Assembly: GCF_002835995.1 (NCBI RefSeq)
Contig: NZ_PJBZ01000034.1
Span: 39,296-103,295, forward strand
Direction of reading: 5' to 3'
DNA from: Psychromonas sp. Urea-02u-13
GTDB lineage: Bacteria > Pseudomonadota > Gammaproteobacteria > Enterobacterales > Psychromonadaceae
DNA length: 64,000 nt
The notes beneath the pieces were generated by a model that searched no databases, was not told the origin of the DNA, and saw nothing but the letters and a program-made list of their open reading frames with translations. Positions 48,410 to 57,563 of the stretch are shown here, one piece after another (positions within the stretch are counted from its first letter, which is position 1; every line of letters starts with the position of its first letter). Both the position numbers and the translations under genes were made by a program.

Positions 48410-48445
48410 ACAGTCACGATGAAGGGATAACGCGCGACTGTTTAT
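48406..48445. terminator. Shared hairpin of the converging tgpA-like and fapA genes
   Basis: ATAAACAGTC / GACTGTTTAT inverted repeat in the 45-base gap between the convergent genes. It can serve both strands. Confidence 0.7.
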
Positions 48446-48454
48446 TGTTAGTGG

Positions 48455-50134
48455 TTATTTTTTGAAAGGTTCGGCTAACATTTTAAAGTCTTTGATACAT
48501 ACTTTGGTAGGGCCATACTTGCGAATAGAGCGGAATTTATCGCGTCCAATACTGATGCTAACGTCATTAAACATCTCTTTTTGTGTCACTACTTTTGCAT
48601 TTTCAAAGTAACTTTGTAAGTCACTTTTATTATCATTAAGGTTTGTATTTAATTCACTTAAATGTTTTTTAACTTCTTCTTTAGTCAGCATTAAACGTGC
48701 GTCTAAAGTCTGCTTCTTTTCTGAATTAGGTAATATATCTATTTTGCGTTGCGCATCAATCAAGCTTTGTAATTTATCGCTCTCTGCTTGAATGATATGA
48801 TTTATTTGTTTTTTGTTTTCCATTAATATCGGATAATTACCGATTAAATCAATGTGTGTTTTTGACCCTGCACTTGCGCCCATTGACACAGTGTTCACGC
48901 CGCCATTAGTACACAAAAAGCCGCCTAAAATAGTGCCTTTCATACCCGCTTCATCTATGACATTGATATCGCCTTTGCAGGCTACATTGCAATGTAATAA
49001 CTGTTGTTTAATGTTCACTTCAAGACCGGCTTCAATTTTTGTATATTGACTAAAACTCGCCGTCACACTGCCTTCACTTTTTATTTCACAGGAGTAATGA
49101 TGACTGCCTTCTTCAACTTGGTGACCGATAATGCCTTTACCCACGGTTAAATCGCCACCGCATTCTAAATGAGCCGATTCAACAAAACCTGAAACCGTAA
49201 TATCACCCGTTGCTTTGACCGCCATACCATCGCAAATATCGCCTTCAATAATGACACTGCCTTCATATTCCACGTTGCCATAACCGACATCCACGTTACT
49301 AATAATGAGCACATCGTCGACTTTCATGCCGTTATTAAGCACTTTAGGAATGCCTGATAAGCTCGCAAGCAGTAAGTTTTCATCTGTCTCACAGAGATGC
49401 GTATTTTCACCGAGCTCTAGGGAAAAGTCTTTTCCTGACTCATGGGGGATGATTTCACCCGTGACTGTGATGCCATCTGTCCCTTCAATACAAGGAATTT
49501 TACGCATCAATTGTGTTTCGGGTTTAACCGTAATTAATTGCCCAAGGTTGCGCATATCTACCGTACCATCTTCATTCTTCTTCGGTTTTAGCAAGCGTTC
49601 TTTAGGGGTTTCAACGAGTCGTTTGAAGGTCGCATCGGTACCTTGCACAGGTTGTGTGCCTTTGGCAATACTGGCTTGGAAGCTACTGCCGGCTTTGGCT
49701 TGTTTAGATTTTTCAACGAGTAAGGTCAGTGTTTTTACAATAATTCCCTCGGTTATCTCGAGTTCATCCATCTCACCTTTAAGCTGCTCCATGGTAAGGG
49801 GGAGGCCACCATAGGCACTAGTGACAACGGCTTTGGCAACCATTTTTAGTGGATCAAAGCTGATGTTTAATTGCGCATGCAAACGATCAGCAATGGCAAC
49901 AGACTCAAGCTCGGCACTACGTTCTTTTTGAGTTTCTAAACGGGTAAAGCTTTGTACGGCTTCGTTGAGGCCTTTAAGGCTTAACTTCAAGTTAGCGTGA
50001 TCTGAACTTTGAAAAAGGCGGGTTAAACTTGGAACACTCACTTCATCTTGCACTGGTGTGATTAACAGCAATAACTGTTTTTTATCAGCAGAAAGACGTA
50101 ATAAGTTGCTCGTGAGTGGTTGTTTGTTTTCCAT
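48455..50134 (-). CDS. FapA (DUF342) family protein
   Basis: A 559-residue polymer-forming DUF342 protein. The N-terminal 200 residues are mixed, the centre is a long beta-helix (GNVEYEGSVIIEGDICDGMAVKATGDITVSGFVESAHLECGGDLTVGKGIIGHQ), and the C-terminal 130 residues form a coiled coil (NHIIQAESDKLQSLIDAQRKID...). FapA proteins in Vibrio have been linked to flagellar assembly and to the glucose PTS. No flagellar genes are in this window, so no role is claimed here. Confidence 0.88.
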   Translation of the reverse strand: MENKQPLTSNLLRLSADKKQLLLLITPVQDEVSVPSLTRLFQSSDHANLKLSLKGLNEAVQSFTRLETQKERSAELESVAIADRLHAQLNISFDPLKMVAKAVVTSAYGGLPLTMEQLKGEMDELEITEGIIVKTLTLLVEKSKQAKAGSSFQASIAKGTQPVQGTDATFKRLVETPKERLLKPKKNEDGTVDMRNLGQLITVKPETQLMRKIPCIEGTDGITVTGEIIPHESGKDFSLELGENTHLCETDENLLLASLSGIPKVLNNGMKVDDVLIISNVDVGYGNVEYEGSVIIEGDICDGMAVKATGDITVSGFVESAHLECGGDLTVGKGIIGHQVEEGSHHYSCEIKSEGSVTASFSQYTKIEAGLEVNIKQQLLHCNVACKGDINVIDEAGMKGTILGGFLCTNGGVNTVSMGASAGSKTHIDLIGNYPILMENKKQINHIIQAESDKLQSLIDAQRKIDILPNSEKKQTLDARLMLTKEEVKKHLSELNTNLNDNKSDLQSYFENAKVVTQKEMFNDVSISIGRDKFRSIRKYGPTKVCIKDFKMLAEPFKK

Positions 50135-50234
50135 ATTAACCTACCTAAAATAAACAATATCTTTAGATAGTACCCAGAGAAACAATAAATTGCAGGTCAA
50201 TAAGTTATTTATTGACCTGTTTGTTTCGTTTTTG

Positions 50235-51818
50235 CTATGAACTGCACGAAAGCATTGAACAGCCTACTTTATTTCGCGCCCAATCGGGACGTTGTTGTGC
50301 GTAATTTTCGTACTCAGGTTGTTCATCATAAGGATTTTCTAATAAGACTTTAAGTGTTTCTATCTCGCTAAAGTCACCGTCTTCTGCCAGGTCAATGGCT
50401 TGCTGTGCAAGATAGTTTCTTAAGACATATTTAGGGTTCACTTTATTCATATTAGTTTGGCGTATTGATGCTGCTAGACCATCAAAACTAAGACGCGCTT
50501 GATAGCGTTGTAACCAAGTGTCGAGTTGTTGTTCATATTTGGCTGTTAGTTGTCCGGCAAGGTAATAACAGTCAGTAAAATGGGCTAACGCATCGCTGTT
50601 AGGCTGATAAGTCGCTAGCAAGCGATAGAACAAGGTCATATCGGTTTCAACGGTTTCGAGTAATTGCTCTAATGCTTTGAAGAGATCCTGATCGCTGCTG
50701 CCTTGGTAGTCTTTAAAACCCAGTTTTTCAGACATCATGGTTTGCCATTTATTCTCATAGTGAATCGCGTAATCACTCATAATGCTTTGCAGTGGCTCAG
50801 CTTCACCAATCAATGGAAAAATAGCATTCGCGAGTTGGAACAAATTCCATTGGCTAACTTGAAATTGCCCACCAAAACGGTAACGTTTTTGGCCTTCATC
50901 GGTGGTGTTCGGTGTCCAGCCTAAGTCAAAGTCATCAATCCAACCGTAAGGGCCATAATCAATCGTTTCGCCAATAAGGGACATGTTATCGGTATTCATT
51001 ACACCATGAACAAAACCCACTCGCATCCACTGTACAATCATCGTAGAGGTCTTATCACAAACCGCTTTAAACCAATTTAAATAGGTTTCGATATCAAAAT
51101 TGCCATTCTCAGGCTTAAGCTCAGGGTAGTCATTGTTAATGCTGTATTGCACTAGCTGTGTCATTAACGCTTCATCACCACGTGATGCGGGTAATTGAAT
51201 AGAGCCAAAACGTAAGAAAGAAGAGGATACGCGACATACAACAGCACAGGGCTCAAGTGACGCATTACCATCGTACATTTTATCGCGAATCACTTGGTCA
51301 CCGGTTAAGCACAAACTAAGCACACGTGTCGTGGAAATACCCAGATTAAACATCGCTTCAGAGCACAGGTATTCACGAATAGAAGAGCGTAAAACAGCAA
51401 GACCATCACCGCGACGAGAATAGGGCGTTTTACCCGCGCCTTTCAGTTGTAAGGTTTGGTAGCCCAGTTTTTCGGTGTTTATTTCAACTAGGTTAATAGC
51501 ACGACCATCACCAAGTTGTCCGGCCCATTGACCAAATTGATGACCGCCATAACAAAGCGCATAGGGACTCGTTTGTTCAAGCACTTCATTACCTGTCATC
51601 ACATTAACGAACAATTGTGATGCGCAGTCTTCTGCCGACAGACCTAATTCAGAGGCAAATGTTTCGTTTAAATTAACTAGGCTTGGGTTTGAAGTCGCGG
51701 TTGGCGTTACCCATGAGTAAGCTGCGTTTTCAACACTACGGCAACTGTTTTCTGAGATCGGATCGGCAGGAAGTTGATCAATAAGACGGTGGCTAAATTC
51801 AAGGTTTTGTAATGACAT
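50235..51818 (-). CDS. selO: SelO/YdiU protein adenylyltransferase
   Basis: Pseudokinase-fold enzyme that transfers AMP to Ser/Thr/Tyr of proteins, with a role in redox stress. The 527 residues contain YGGHQFGQWAGQLGDGRA, QLKGAGKTPYSRRGDGLAVLRSSIREYL and the GFVHGVMNTDNMSLIGETIDYGPYGWIDDF block with the active-site Asp and Asn. The C-terminus CSMLSCSS keeps the conserved CSS that forms a disulfide in the family; the stop is a plain TAG and Cys stands where eukaryotes use selenocysteine. Confidence 0.96.
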   Translation of the reverse strand: MSLQNLEFSHRLIDQLPADPISENSCRSVENAAYSWVTPTATSNPSLVNLNETFASELGLSAEDCASQLFVNVMTGNEVLEQTSPYALCYGGHQFGQWAGQLGDGRAINLVEINTEKLGYQTLQLKGAGKTPYSRRGDGLAVLRSSIREYLCSEAMFNLGISTTRVLSLCLTGDQVIRDKMYDGNASLEPCAVVCRVSSSFLRFGSIQLPASRGDEALMTQLVQYSINNDYPELKPENGNFDIETYLNWFKAVCDKTSTMIVQWMRVGFVHGVMNTDNMSLIGETIDYGPYGWIDDFDLGWTPNTTDEGQKRYRFGGQFQVSQWNLFQLANAIFPLIGEAEPLQSIMSDYAIHYENKWQTMMSEKLGFKDYQGSSDQDLFKALEQLLETVETDMTLFYRLLATYQPNSDALAHFTDCYYLAGQLTAKYEQQLDTWLQRYQARLSFDGLAASIRQTNMNKVNPKYVLRNYLAQQAIDLAEDGDFSEIETLKVLLENPYDEQPEYENYAQQRPDWARNKVGCSMLSCSS

Positions 51819-51917
51819 GAGAATACCTGAGCAAATAACAATAGTTTACTATTTTACTCGGGTATTGATCAAGCATTGCGAAAGATTCGCTAATGCTTGT
51901 TGTTATATTTGCAATGA

Positions 51918-52268
51918 TTAAAGCTCTGCAGCAACCACTGATATTTCAACTAACAAAGCGTCACGTGCCATGCTTGCTTCTACACAAGCGCGTGCAGGTG
52001 CGTAACCTTCAGGAATCCAAGCATCCCAGACTGCGTTCATACCCGCAAAGTGTTCACTCATGCTTTTTACATAAATAGTTGCAGAAAGAATCGCTTCACG
52101 TGAGCTACCCGCTTCAATTAATAACTCATCGACTTTATCAAGCATGGTTTGTGTTTGCTCGCCAATCTCTTTGGTCGCATCAGCGCAGACTTGGCCACAA
52201 AGGTAGATAGTGCCATTGTGTTTAACGATACGGCTCATGCGTGGTTTTGTTTGTAAACGTTCGATCAT
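51918..52268 (-). CDS. RidA/YjgF family protein
   Basis: A 116-residue trimer-forming protein. RidA members hydrolyse reactive enamine/imine intermediates. The tail [24 protein letters not shown] keeps the Arg (in PARACVEA) that contacts the carboxylate of the imine, and [24 protein letters not shown] is the family middle. It begins [15 protein letters not shown], which is more like a Rid paralogue than canonical RidA, so I give no symbol. It is separate from selO by about 100 bases. Confidence 0.92.
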   Translation of the reverse strand: MIERLQTKPRMSRIVKHNGTIYLCGQVCADATKEIGEQTQTMLDKVDELLIEAGSSREAILSATIYVKSMSEHFAGMNAVWDAWIPEGYAPARACVEASMARDALLVEISVVAAEL

Positions 52269-52371
52269 GTTGATTCCTAAATAAAATAGTGAGTCATAGA
52301 CAGTTTAAGTTAACCGAGTATTAATAAAATGGATATTAATGAAAACAGGGCTAGCAAGCAAGTGCCTCGCT

Positions 52372-52850
52372 AAATCAGCTAACCCAAGGGTAATCGCGGC
52401 TAGTCCCCATGCTCCGCGTGGGGATTCAGATTGACTATGTTGATTGCTAGTATTACTTTGGCTATGCATTACCACGCAGAGCGTGGGAACGAGTTATCCC
52501 GGCTAGCCCCCATGCTCCGCGTGGGGATTCAGACTGACTGTGTCGATTTGTAGCACTACTTTGGTTATGCATTACCACGCAGAGCGCGGGAACGAGTTAA
52601 ATCAGCTAACCCCAGGGTAATCACGGCTAGTCCTCATGCTCCGCGTGGGGATTCAGACTGACTATGTTGATTTCTAGCACTACTTTGGTTATGCATTACC
52701 ACGCAGAGCGTGGGAACGAGTTAAGCACTCCGCCAACCGCTTCTAAATTGCGCTGTTATTCACTATCGTGAGCAGTATGTTGATTTCTAGCACTACTTTG
52801 GTTATGTATTACCACGCAGAGCGCGGGAATGAGTTAAATCAGCTAACCAG
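52372..52850. repeat. Block of REP-like palindromic repeats
   Basis: Three full units start at about 52398, 52501 and 52625, and a right-half unit lies at 52771-52836. Each unit runs GGCTAGTCC, then the palindrome CATGCTCCGCGTGGGGATTC, a middle CAGACTGACTATGTTGATT / TAGCACTACTTTGGTTATGC, and a second palindrome TACCACGCAGAGCGTGGGAACG followed by GAGTTA. A connecting AAATCAGCTAACCC segment recurs at 52372, 52599 and 52836. Units are at least 90 % alike by eye. No transposase is adjacent. The block fills most of the 668-base gap 52269-52936. Confidence 0.92.
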
Positions 52851-52936
52851 TAAAGAGAAAGTCTGTGACTATCGGATTTATAGTAACTCAGGTACAATTT
52901 GACTCACTTAATTTTCAACTTAAATAGTCTTAATTC

Positions 52937-53464
52937 ATGCCATCATCTACACCTCAACCCGTGACACTTAGGTATTTATCTGCCTACTCACAACAAGTAC
53001 AATCCCAGATTCGTTCGATGGTTGAACAAGATACCTTGGGAAAATTTTTACTTAAAAAATACCCACAAGTGCATCAAATCAATAACGATAAAATGCTTCG
53101 AGATTATGTGATGGATTTGAAAAATAGACATCTACGCAAATCGTCTCCGCTAAGCAAAATCGTTTACGATAAAAAAATTCATGTGATCAATAACGCGCTG
53201 GGTTTGCATACGTTTATTTCCAGAGTGCAGGGCAGTAAGCTGAAAAGTAAAAATGAAATCCGCATTAGTGACATTTTTAAAACCGCGCCAGAGCCATTTT
53301 TAGAGATGATCGTGGTGCATGAATTAGCGCATGTACGTGTCAAAGCACACGACAAAGCCTTTTATCAATTATGCGAACATATGTTGCCTAATTACCATCA
53401 GTTAGAATTTGAGATGCGTTTATATCTGACGCAGCTAGAGCTAAAAGGCAAGATTTACGCTTAA
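52937..53464 (+). CDS. YgjP-type zinc metallopeptidase
   Basis: A 175-residue member of the YgjP/DUF45 metallopeptidase group, with the zinc motif in EMIVVHELAHVRVKAHDKAFYQLCEHMLPNYHQLE: HELAH plus a third ligand His downstream. The N-terminal half contains RHLRKSSPLSKIVYDKKIHVINNALGLHTF, as in E. coli YgjP-like proteins. No signal peptide is seen, so it is probably cytosolic. Substrate unknown. It is convergent with maeA and shares a terminator. Confidence 0.88.
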   Translation: MPSSTPQPVTLRYLSAYSQQVQSQIRSMVEQDTLGKFLLKKYPQVHQINNDKMLRDYVMDLKNRHLRKSSPLSKIVYDKKIHVINNALGLHTFISRVQGSKLKSKNEIRISDIFKTAPEPFLEMIVVHELAHVRVKAHDKAFYQLCEHMLPNYHQLEFEMRLYLTQLELKGKIYA

Positions 53465-53510
53465 TAGATTGAAGCGTTTAATTGGGGTTTAGGTAAAAAA
53501 TAAGCATAAA

Positions 53511-53540
53511 AAAAGAGAAAGGCGAGTGCCTTTCTCTTTT
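53511..53540. terminator. Bidirectional terminator between the YgjP-like gene and maeA
   Basis: Perfect 12-base inverted repeat AAAAGAGAAAGG / CCTTTCTCTTTT with a six-base loop, flanked by A on one side and T on the other, so it works for both converging genes. Confidence 0.93.
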
Positions 53541-53564
53541 AATCGATGAGTTATGCTGATAAAT

Positions 53565-55247
53565 CTAGAAAGAAGTACGTCGGTAATCGCGGTACTTAGG
53601 TGTCCAGAAGTTCTCGGTTAAACGTCTTTGCATGGTATGTTCAGAAATAGCGGGGGCAACACCATCATCAATCGCTTGTTGTGCCACAGCGTAGGCAATG
53701 GATTTGCTGATATCTTGAATTTCATTTAACCCTGGTAATAACGCACCTTTCGCTTTTTTGTAGTTCATTGAAGCATCTGCCAGTGCCTGACTGGCCGCCA
53801 TTAACATATTATCGGTAATTGACGTTGCGCGTGCCACCAGCACACCTAAACCAATACCCGGGAAAATATAACTGTTGTTACACTGCGAAATTTCAAAGTA
53901 TTGATCGTTATATAAAACAGGTGCAAAGGGACTGCCTGTTGCGACAATCGCCTTACCATGACTCCAATTGATAATATCCTGTGGTGTTGCTTCAACACGT
54001 GATGTTGGATTTGACAGGGGTAATACAATCGGATGTTCTGAATTTTTACATAAGTCTTCAACGACTTGCTGGGTAAATAAGTCTGGCTGACCACTCACAC
54101 CAAACAACACAGTGATTTTACCTTGCTTAATCACTTGCTCTAACCCTAATGCTTGGCTTTTATCCCAATCCGCTAAGTCTGCAGACTTCTGCATTAATGG
54201 CTGTTGAAAGGATTGTAAATTTGGCATGTCGTCAGTTAACAAACCATAGCGGTCGACCATAAAGACTTGTGAACGCGCTTGTTGCTCGGTTAACCCTTCA
54301 CGCTGCATCTGTCTGACGATATGTTGTGCAATACCACAACCCGCAGAGCCTGCGCCTAAAAACGCAACACGTTGATCGCTGAGTTTTTCATTTTTGTCCT
54401 GACAAGCTGCAATCAGCGTACCCACTGAGACTGCTGCTGTGCCTTGTATATCATCGTTAAAACAACATAACTCATCACGGTATCGTGTTAGTAGCGGTGT
54501 GGCATTAGTTTGTGCAAAATCTTCAAACTGTAATAACACTTCTGGCCAACGACGGCGCACAGCTTGAATAAACAAGTCTAAAAACTCATCATATTCTTCA
54601 CCGGTAATACGTGGATGACGACAACCCATATACATAGGATCTGCTAATAAATGACTATTGTTCGTGCCTACATCCAATAATATCGGTAAACAATAAGCAG
54701 GACTAATACCCCCACAGGCGGTATACAAAGCCAATTTACCAATTGGAATACCCATGCCACCAATACCTTGATCGCCGAGTCCTAAAATACGTTCACCATC
54801 GGTGACTACAATCACTTTTACGTTTTGTTTTGTGGCATTTTGTAACATGTCATCAATTTTATGGCGTTCAGGGTATGAAATAAACAACCCCCTTTTACGG
54901 CGATAAATTTTAGAAAATTGCTCACAGGCAGCCCCAACCGTTGGGGTGTAAATCAGCGGCATGACTTCTTCTAAATGATGGTCGATAAGATGATGGAATA
55001 ACGTTTCGTTAGTATCTTGAATATTTCTTAGGTAGATATGTTTATCTAAGTCAGAACTAAAAGAGGAAAGCTGTTGATAAGCACGTACAGATTGCTCTTC
55101 AATCGACTCAATATTATGCGGCAATAAACCGGTTAAATTAAAACTGTCTCGTTCATCTTGTGAAAAAGCACTGCCTTTATTCAATAAAGGTGATTCTAAT
55201 AATGCGGGACCCGCAAATGGGATATATAAAGGGCGTTTAAATGGCAT
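53565..55247 (-). CDS. maeA: NAD-dependent malic enzyme
   Basis: Oxidatively decarboxylates malate to pyruvate. The 560-residue protein has the N-terminal malic domain ([62 protein letters not shown]), the metal-binding ... [16 protein letters not shown] ... [18 protein letters not shown], the NAD fold [16 protein letters not shown] and [14 protein letters not shown] near the C-terminus. Length and motifs fit E. coli MaeA (SfcA, 565 residues). It is a single-gene unit. Confidence 0.95.
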   Translation of the reverse strand: MPFKRPLYIPFAGPALLESPLLNKGSAFSQDERDSFNLTGLLPHNIESIEEQSVRAYQQLSSFSSDLDKHIYLRNIQDTNETLFHHLIDHHLEEVMPLIYTPTVGAACEQFSKIYRRKRGLFISYPERHKIDDMLQNATKQNVKVIVVTDGERILGLGDQGIGGMGIPIGKLALYTACGGISPAYCLPILLDVGTNNSHLLADPMYMGCRHPRITGEEYDEFLDLFIQAVRRRWPEVLLQFEDFAQTNATPLLTRYRDELCCFNDDIQGTAAVSVGTLIAACQDKNEKLSDQRVAFLGAGSAGCGIAQHIVRQMQREGLTEQQARSQVFMVDRYGLLTDDMPNLQSFQQPLMQKSADLADWDKSQALGLEQVIKQGKITVLFGVSGQPDLFTQQVVEDLCKNSEHPIVLPLSNPTSRVEATPQDIINWSHGKAIVATGSPFAPVLYNDQYFEISQCNNSYIFPGIGLGVLVARATSITDNMLMAASQALADASMNYKKAKGALLPGLNEIQDISKSIAYAVAQQAIDDGVAPAISEHTMQRRLTENFWTPKYRDYRRTSF

Positions 55248-55701
55248 AAATCCTCGGTGTTATCTTAGTGTAAGTGACAGTAATAAATATAAATAATTAA
55301 CAGCTGCTCGCTTGGCAGTACGTTTTTGTTATTCGGTCGTTAATAATATTCATTACTAGATTGTTTGTTTAATGCGCATATGTTGATCAATGTCATTGCA
55401 ATATTTATCCCATTATAGTTGAGGTTAATCATCTAGGCAGGTTATCAATACAACGCACTGCACAAAAATGAAAGACACTGCACCTATAATTCAATAGATA
55501 ACTGTTATAAATCAACAAGAAGTGAACTTTTCTGTCCCAATCGCAATAAAACATCAATAAAGGTTTGGTTATGTTAAATCTGTTTTTAGGCACTTTAGCG
55601 GTGTATCACTGCAGTAAAAAATGACCTTTAAAATCAACAAAAAGTGATAATTAGCCTTGTTATATTGCGCTTTCAATCAGACTTGTTAATATCGCAAAAT
55701 A
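55248..55701. promoter_or_regulatory. Divergent region between maeA and the thi operon
   Basis: About 450 AT-rich bases without a supported gene. It should hold the maeA promoter and the promoter of the thi leader. A near-perfect 17-base direct repeat, AAATCAACAARAAGTGA, lies at 55509-55525 and 55631-55647. A TTGCGC box at 55665 is a possible -35 of the thi leader. Confidence 0.4.
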
Positions 55702-55784
55702 GTCGGGGAGCCTAGTAGGCTGAGATTGCATTTTTTAAAGACCCGTTGAACCTGATTCAGTTAACACTGGCGTAGGGAACTATC
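55702..55784 (+). promoter_or_regulatory. TPP riboswitch (THI element)
   Basis: The conserved thi-box is complete: GGGGAGCC at 55705, then GGCTGAGATTGC, a loop, GACCC, TTGAACCTGATTCAGTTAA and CTGGCGTAGGGAACT at the end. It binds thiamine diphosphate and should lower expression of the thi genes when it is plentiful. It is 87 bases upstream of the thiD start and faces the same way. The expression platform is described in the findings. Confidence 0.97.
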
Positions 55785-55860
55785 TGTCTTGTTTGTTACG
55801 ATTTGACCCAGCCTTGTGTTTAAAATCTTCTGCTTGATACAGTTCCAATGCGCCAGCGTT

Positions 55861-55865
55861 AGGAG
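55861..55865 (+). promoter_or_regulatory. thiD ribosome binding site, probable riboswitch target
   Basis: AGGAG five bases before the thiD ATG. A small hairpin (AATGC / GCGTT, 55847-55860) ends directly before it, so access could depend on the riboswitch state. No T-run terminator is visible in the leader. Confidence 0.7.
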
Positions 55866-55870
55866 CTTTT

Positions 55871-56743
55871 ATGTTAAAAACGACATCAACATCAATACCG
55901 ACAAATTCAACAGCGAACAAACCAACGTCATCAACACCGATTGTCTTAACCATTGCCGGTTCTGATAGTGGGGGGGGCGCAGGTATTCAAGCGGATATTA
56001 AAGCCATTTCTGCGACGGGCAGTTACGCCTGTTCTGTGATCACTGCCATCACGGCGCAAAACACCCAAGGTGTGTCTGCTATTTTCCCTATTCCCCTTGA
56101 GCATGTTGAAAAACAACTCGATGCGGTCTTTAGCGATCTTAATGTCGTGGCTGTGAAAGTGGGTATGTTGGCCGATTCTGACATTATCAATGTGGTCGTT
56201 GGCAAACTAAAACAATATAAACCGCCATTTTTAATCGTTGATCCTGTGATGGTGACACGTAATGGCGATCTGTTATTACAAGCGGATGCGATTAATACCC
56301 TTAAATCAGAACTACTTTCCCTTGCTGATATTATTACCCCTAATTTATTAGAAGGCGCCGCTTTAACCGGTTGCGAAGTGCCTAATAACGAAGCACAGAT
56401 GAGTGACATGATAAACGCGTTACGTCAGCTTGGCTGCAATGCGGTATTACTCAAAGGCGGTTATTTATCGCAGCAAGAAAATAGTAACGATTTTCTGATA
56501 TTGCCTGAGCAAGTGCATCATTTAAACGCCAAACGTATCAAGACTGATAATACACATGGCACGGGGTGTACGCTCTCTTCTGCGATTGCATCCTACTTAG
56601 CGCAGGGGCATGAGTTGTTATCGGCGGTGCAATTAGCGAAACAGTATATTTCTGGCGCCATTAGCCATGCAGATGAGTTACACATAGGCAACGGGCACGG
56701 CCCCGTGAATCATTTCTACGCAGGTCATACAAATGTCTGTTAA
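55871..56743 (+). CDS. thiD: Hydroxymethylpyrimidine/phosphomethylpyrimidine kinase
   Basis: Phosphorylates HMP twice to HMP-PP for thiamine synthesis. The 290-residue ribokinase-fold protein has the family start TIAGSDSGGGAGIQADIKA, the VDPVMVTRNGDLLL segment, the ITPNLLEGAALTG block and the anion hole DNTHGTGCTLSSAIASYLAQG with the catalytic Cys-Thr-Leu region. The first 22 residues are Ser/Thr-rich and not conserved. Its end overlaps the thiZ start by 11 bases. First gene of the TPP-controlled operon. Confidence 0.96.
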   Translation: MLKTTSTSIPTNSTANKPTSSTPIVLTIAGSDSGGGAGIQADIKAISATGSYACSVITAITAQNTQGVSAIFPIPLEHVEKQLDAVFSDLNVVAVKVGMLADSDIINVVVGKLKQYKPPFLIVDPVMVTRNGDLLLQADAINTLKSELLSLADIITPNLLEGAALTGCEVPNNEAQMSDMINALRQLGCNAVLLKGGYLSQQENSNDFLILPEQVHHLNAKRIKTDNTHGTGCTLSSAIASYLAQGHELLSAVQLAKQYISGAISHADELHIGNGHGPVNHFYAGHTNVC

Positions 56744-57563
56744 TTCCCCTGATTATTTACCTAATTCTGCACCTAACTCTACACCTAATATGTCTGATGC
56801 TATAAACACGGGCATTAGCATTGATATTGCGGGTGGTTATCTGCGTTATCACGATAGCGAACAAGCGGTTATCGAAAACCTCAATGTGCATATTCCGGCG
56901 GGAAAGTGGACCTGTATTTTAGGACAAAGTGGCTGTGGAAAAAGCTCTTTATTACGCTACCTGGCGAATTTATTAACCAATAAAGTGCAGTGGTCGGGTG
57001 ATATAACGACACAACCGCCGTGTGATTATCAACACGAAATCGCCTATATGGCGCAACAAGATTTATTAATGCCGTGGTTATCGGTATTAGATAACGTCAT
57101 GATAAGCACGAAGTTTGCAGGCAAGCTTTCAAAGCACGACAAAAAAACGCAATTAGATAAAGCGCATTCATTATTGCAGCAAGTTGGATTAGCCGATAAA
57201 GGCGCTTATTTACCGCAACAATTATCAGGCGGTATGCGCCAACGTGTTGCGCTAGCTAGAACGCTGATGCAAGACAAACCTATCGTATTGATGGATGAGC
57301 CATTTTCAGCGTTAGATGCCGTTACCCGTTATCGTTTGCAAAACTTGGCGCACCAATTACTTGAAAACAAAACCGTTGTTTTGATCACCCACGATCCACA
57401 AGAAGCGCTGCGTTTAGCGAAACAGCTTTATATCATGCAAGGCAAACCTGCGATTGCTACCGCGTTACCGATGCCAAGCTCAGAAACACCGCGTGATTTT
57501 GATGCCGAATGTGCGTTATTGCAGCAACAAATAATGGATCGTTTGGAGCAAGATTATGCGTGA
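56733..57563 (+). CDS. thiZ: Pyrimidine-precursor ABC transporter ATP-binding subunit
   Basis: Energises import of a thiamine pyrimidine precursor together with ThiX and ThiY. Walker A GQSGCGKSSLLR, the Q-loop YMAQQDLLMPW, ABC signature QLSGGMRQRVALAR, Walker B PIVLMDEPFSALDAVTR and switch His in VVLITHDPQEAL are all present in 276 residues. It resembles the SsuB/TauB group of ATPases. It overlaps both neighbours (11 and 8 bases). Confidence 0.92.
   Translation: MSVNSPDYLPNSAPNSTPNMSDAINTGISIDIAGGYLRYHDSEQAVIENLNVHIPAGKWTCILGQSGCGKSSLLRYLANLLTNKVQWSGDITTQPPCDYQHEIAYMAQQDLLMPWLSVLDNVMISTKFAGKLSKHDKKTQLDKAHSLLQQVGLADKGAYLPQQLSGGMRQRVALARTLMQDKPIVLMDEPFSALDAVTRYRLQNLAHQLLENKTVVLITHDPQEALRLAKQLYIMQGKPAIATALPMPSSETPRDFDAECALLQQQIMDRLEQDYA

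Noticed and set aside
49305..49814. 169-codon frame opposite fapA
   Set aside because: Shadow of fapA with Ser/Pro-rich composition and no family pattern.
50235..50258. Selenocysteine at the SelO C-terminus
   Set aside because: The position is a Cys codon followed by Ser-Ser and a TAG stop; there is no in-frame TGA.
52372..52850. CRISPR array
   Set aside because: Repeats are about 100 bases with internal palindromes, and the segments between them are also repeated rather than unique spacers; no cas gene is near.
55571..55624. 17-codon frame MLNLFLGTLAVYHCSKK upstream of the riboswitch
   Set aside because: Very short, and it sits upstream of the TPP aptamer; nothing supports translation.
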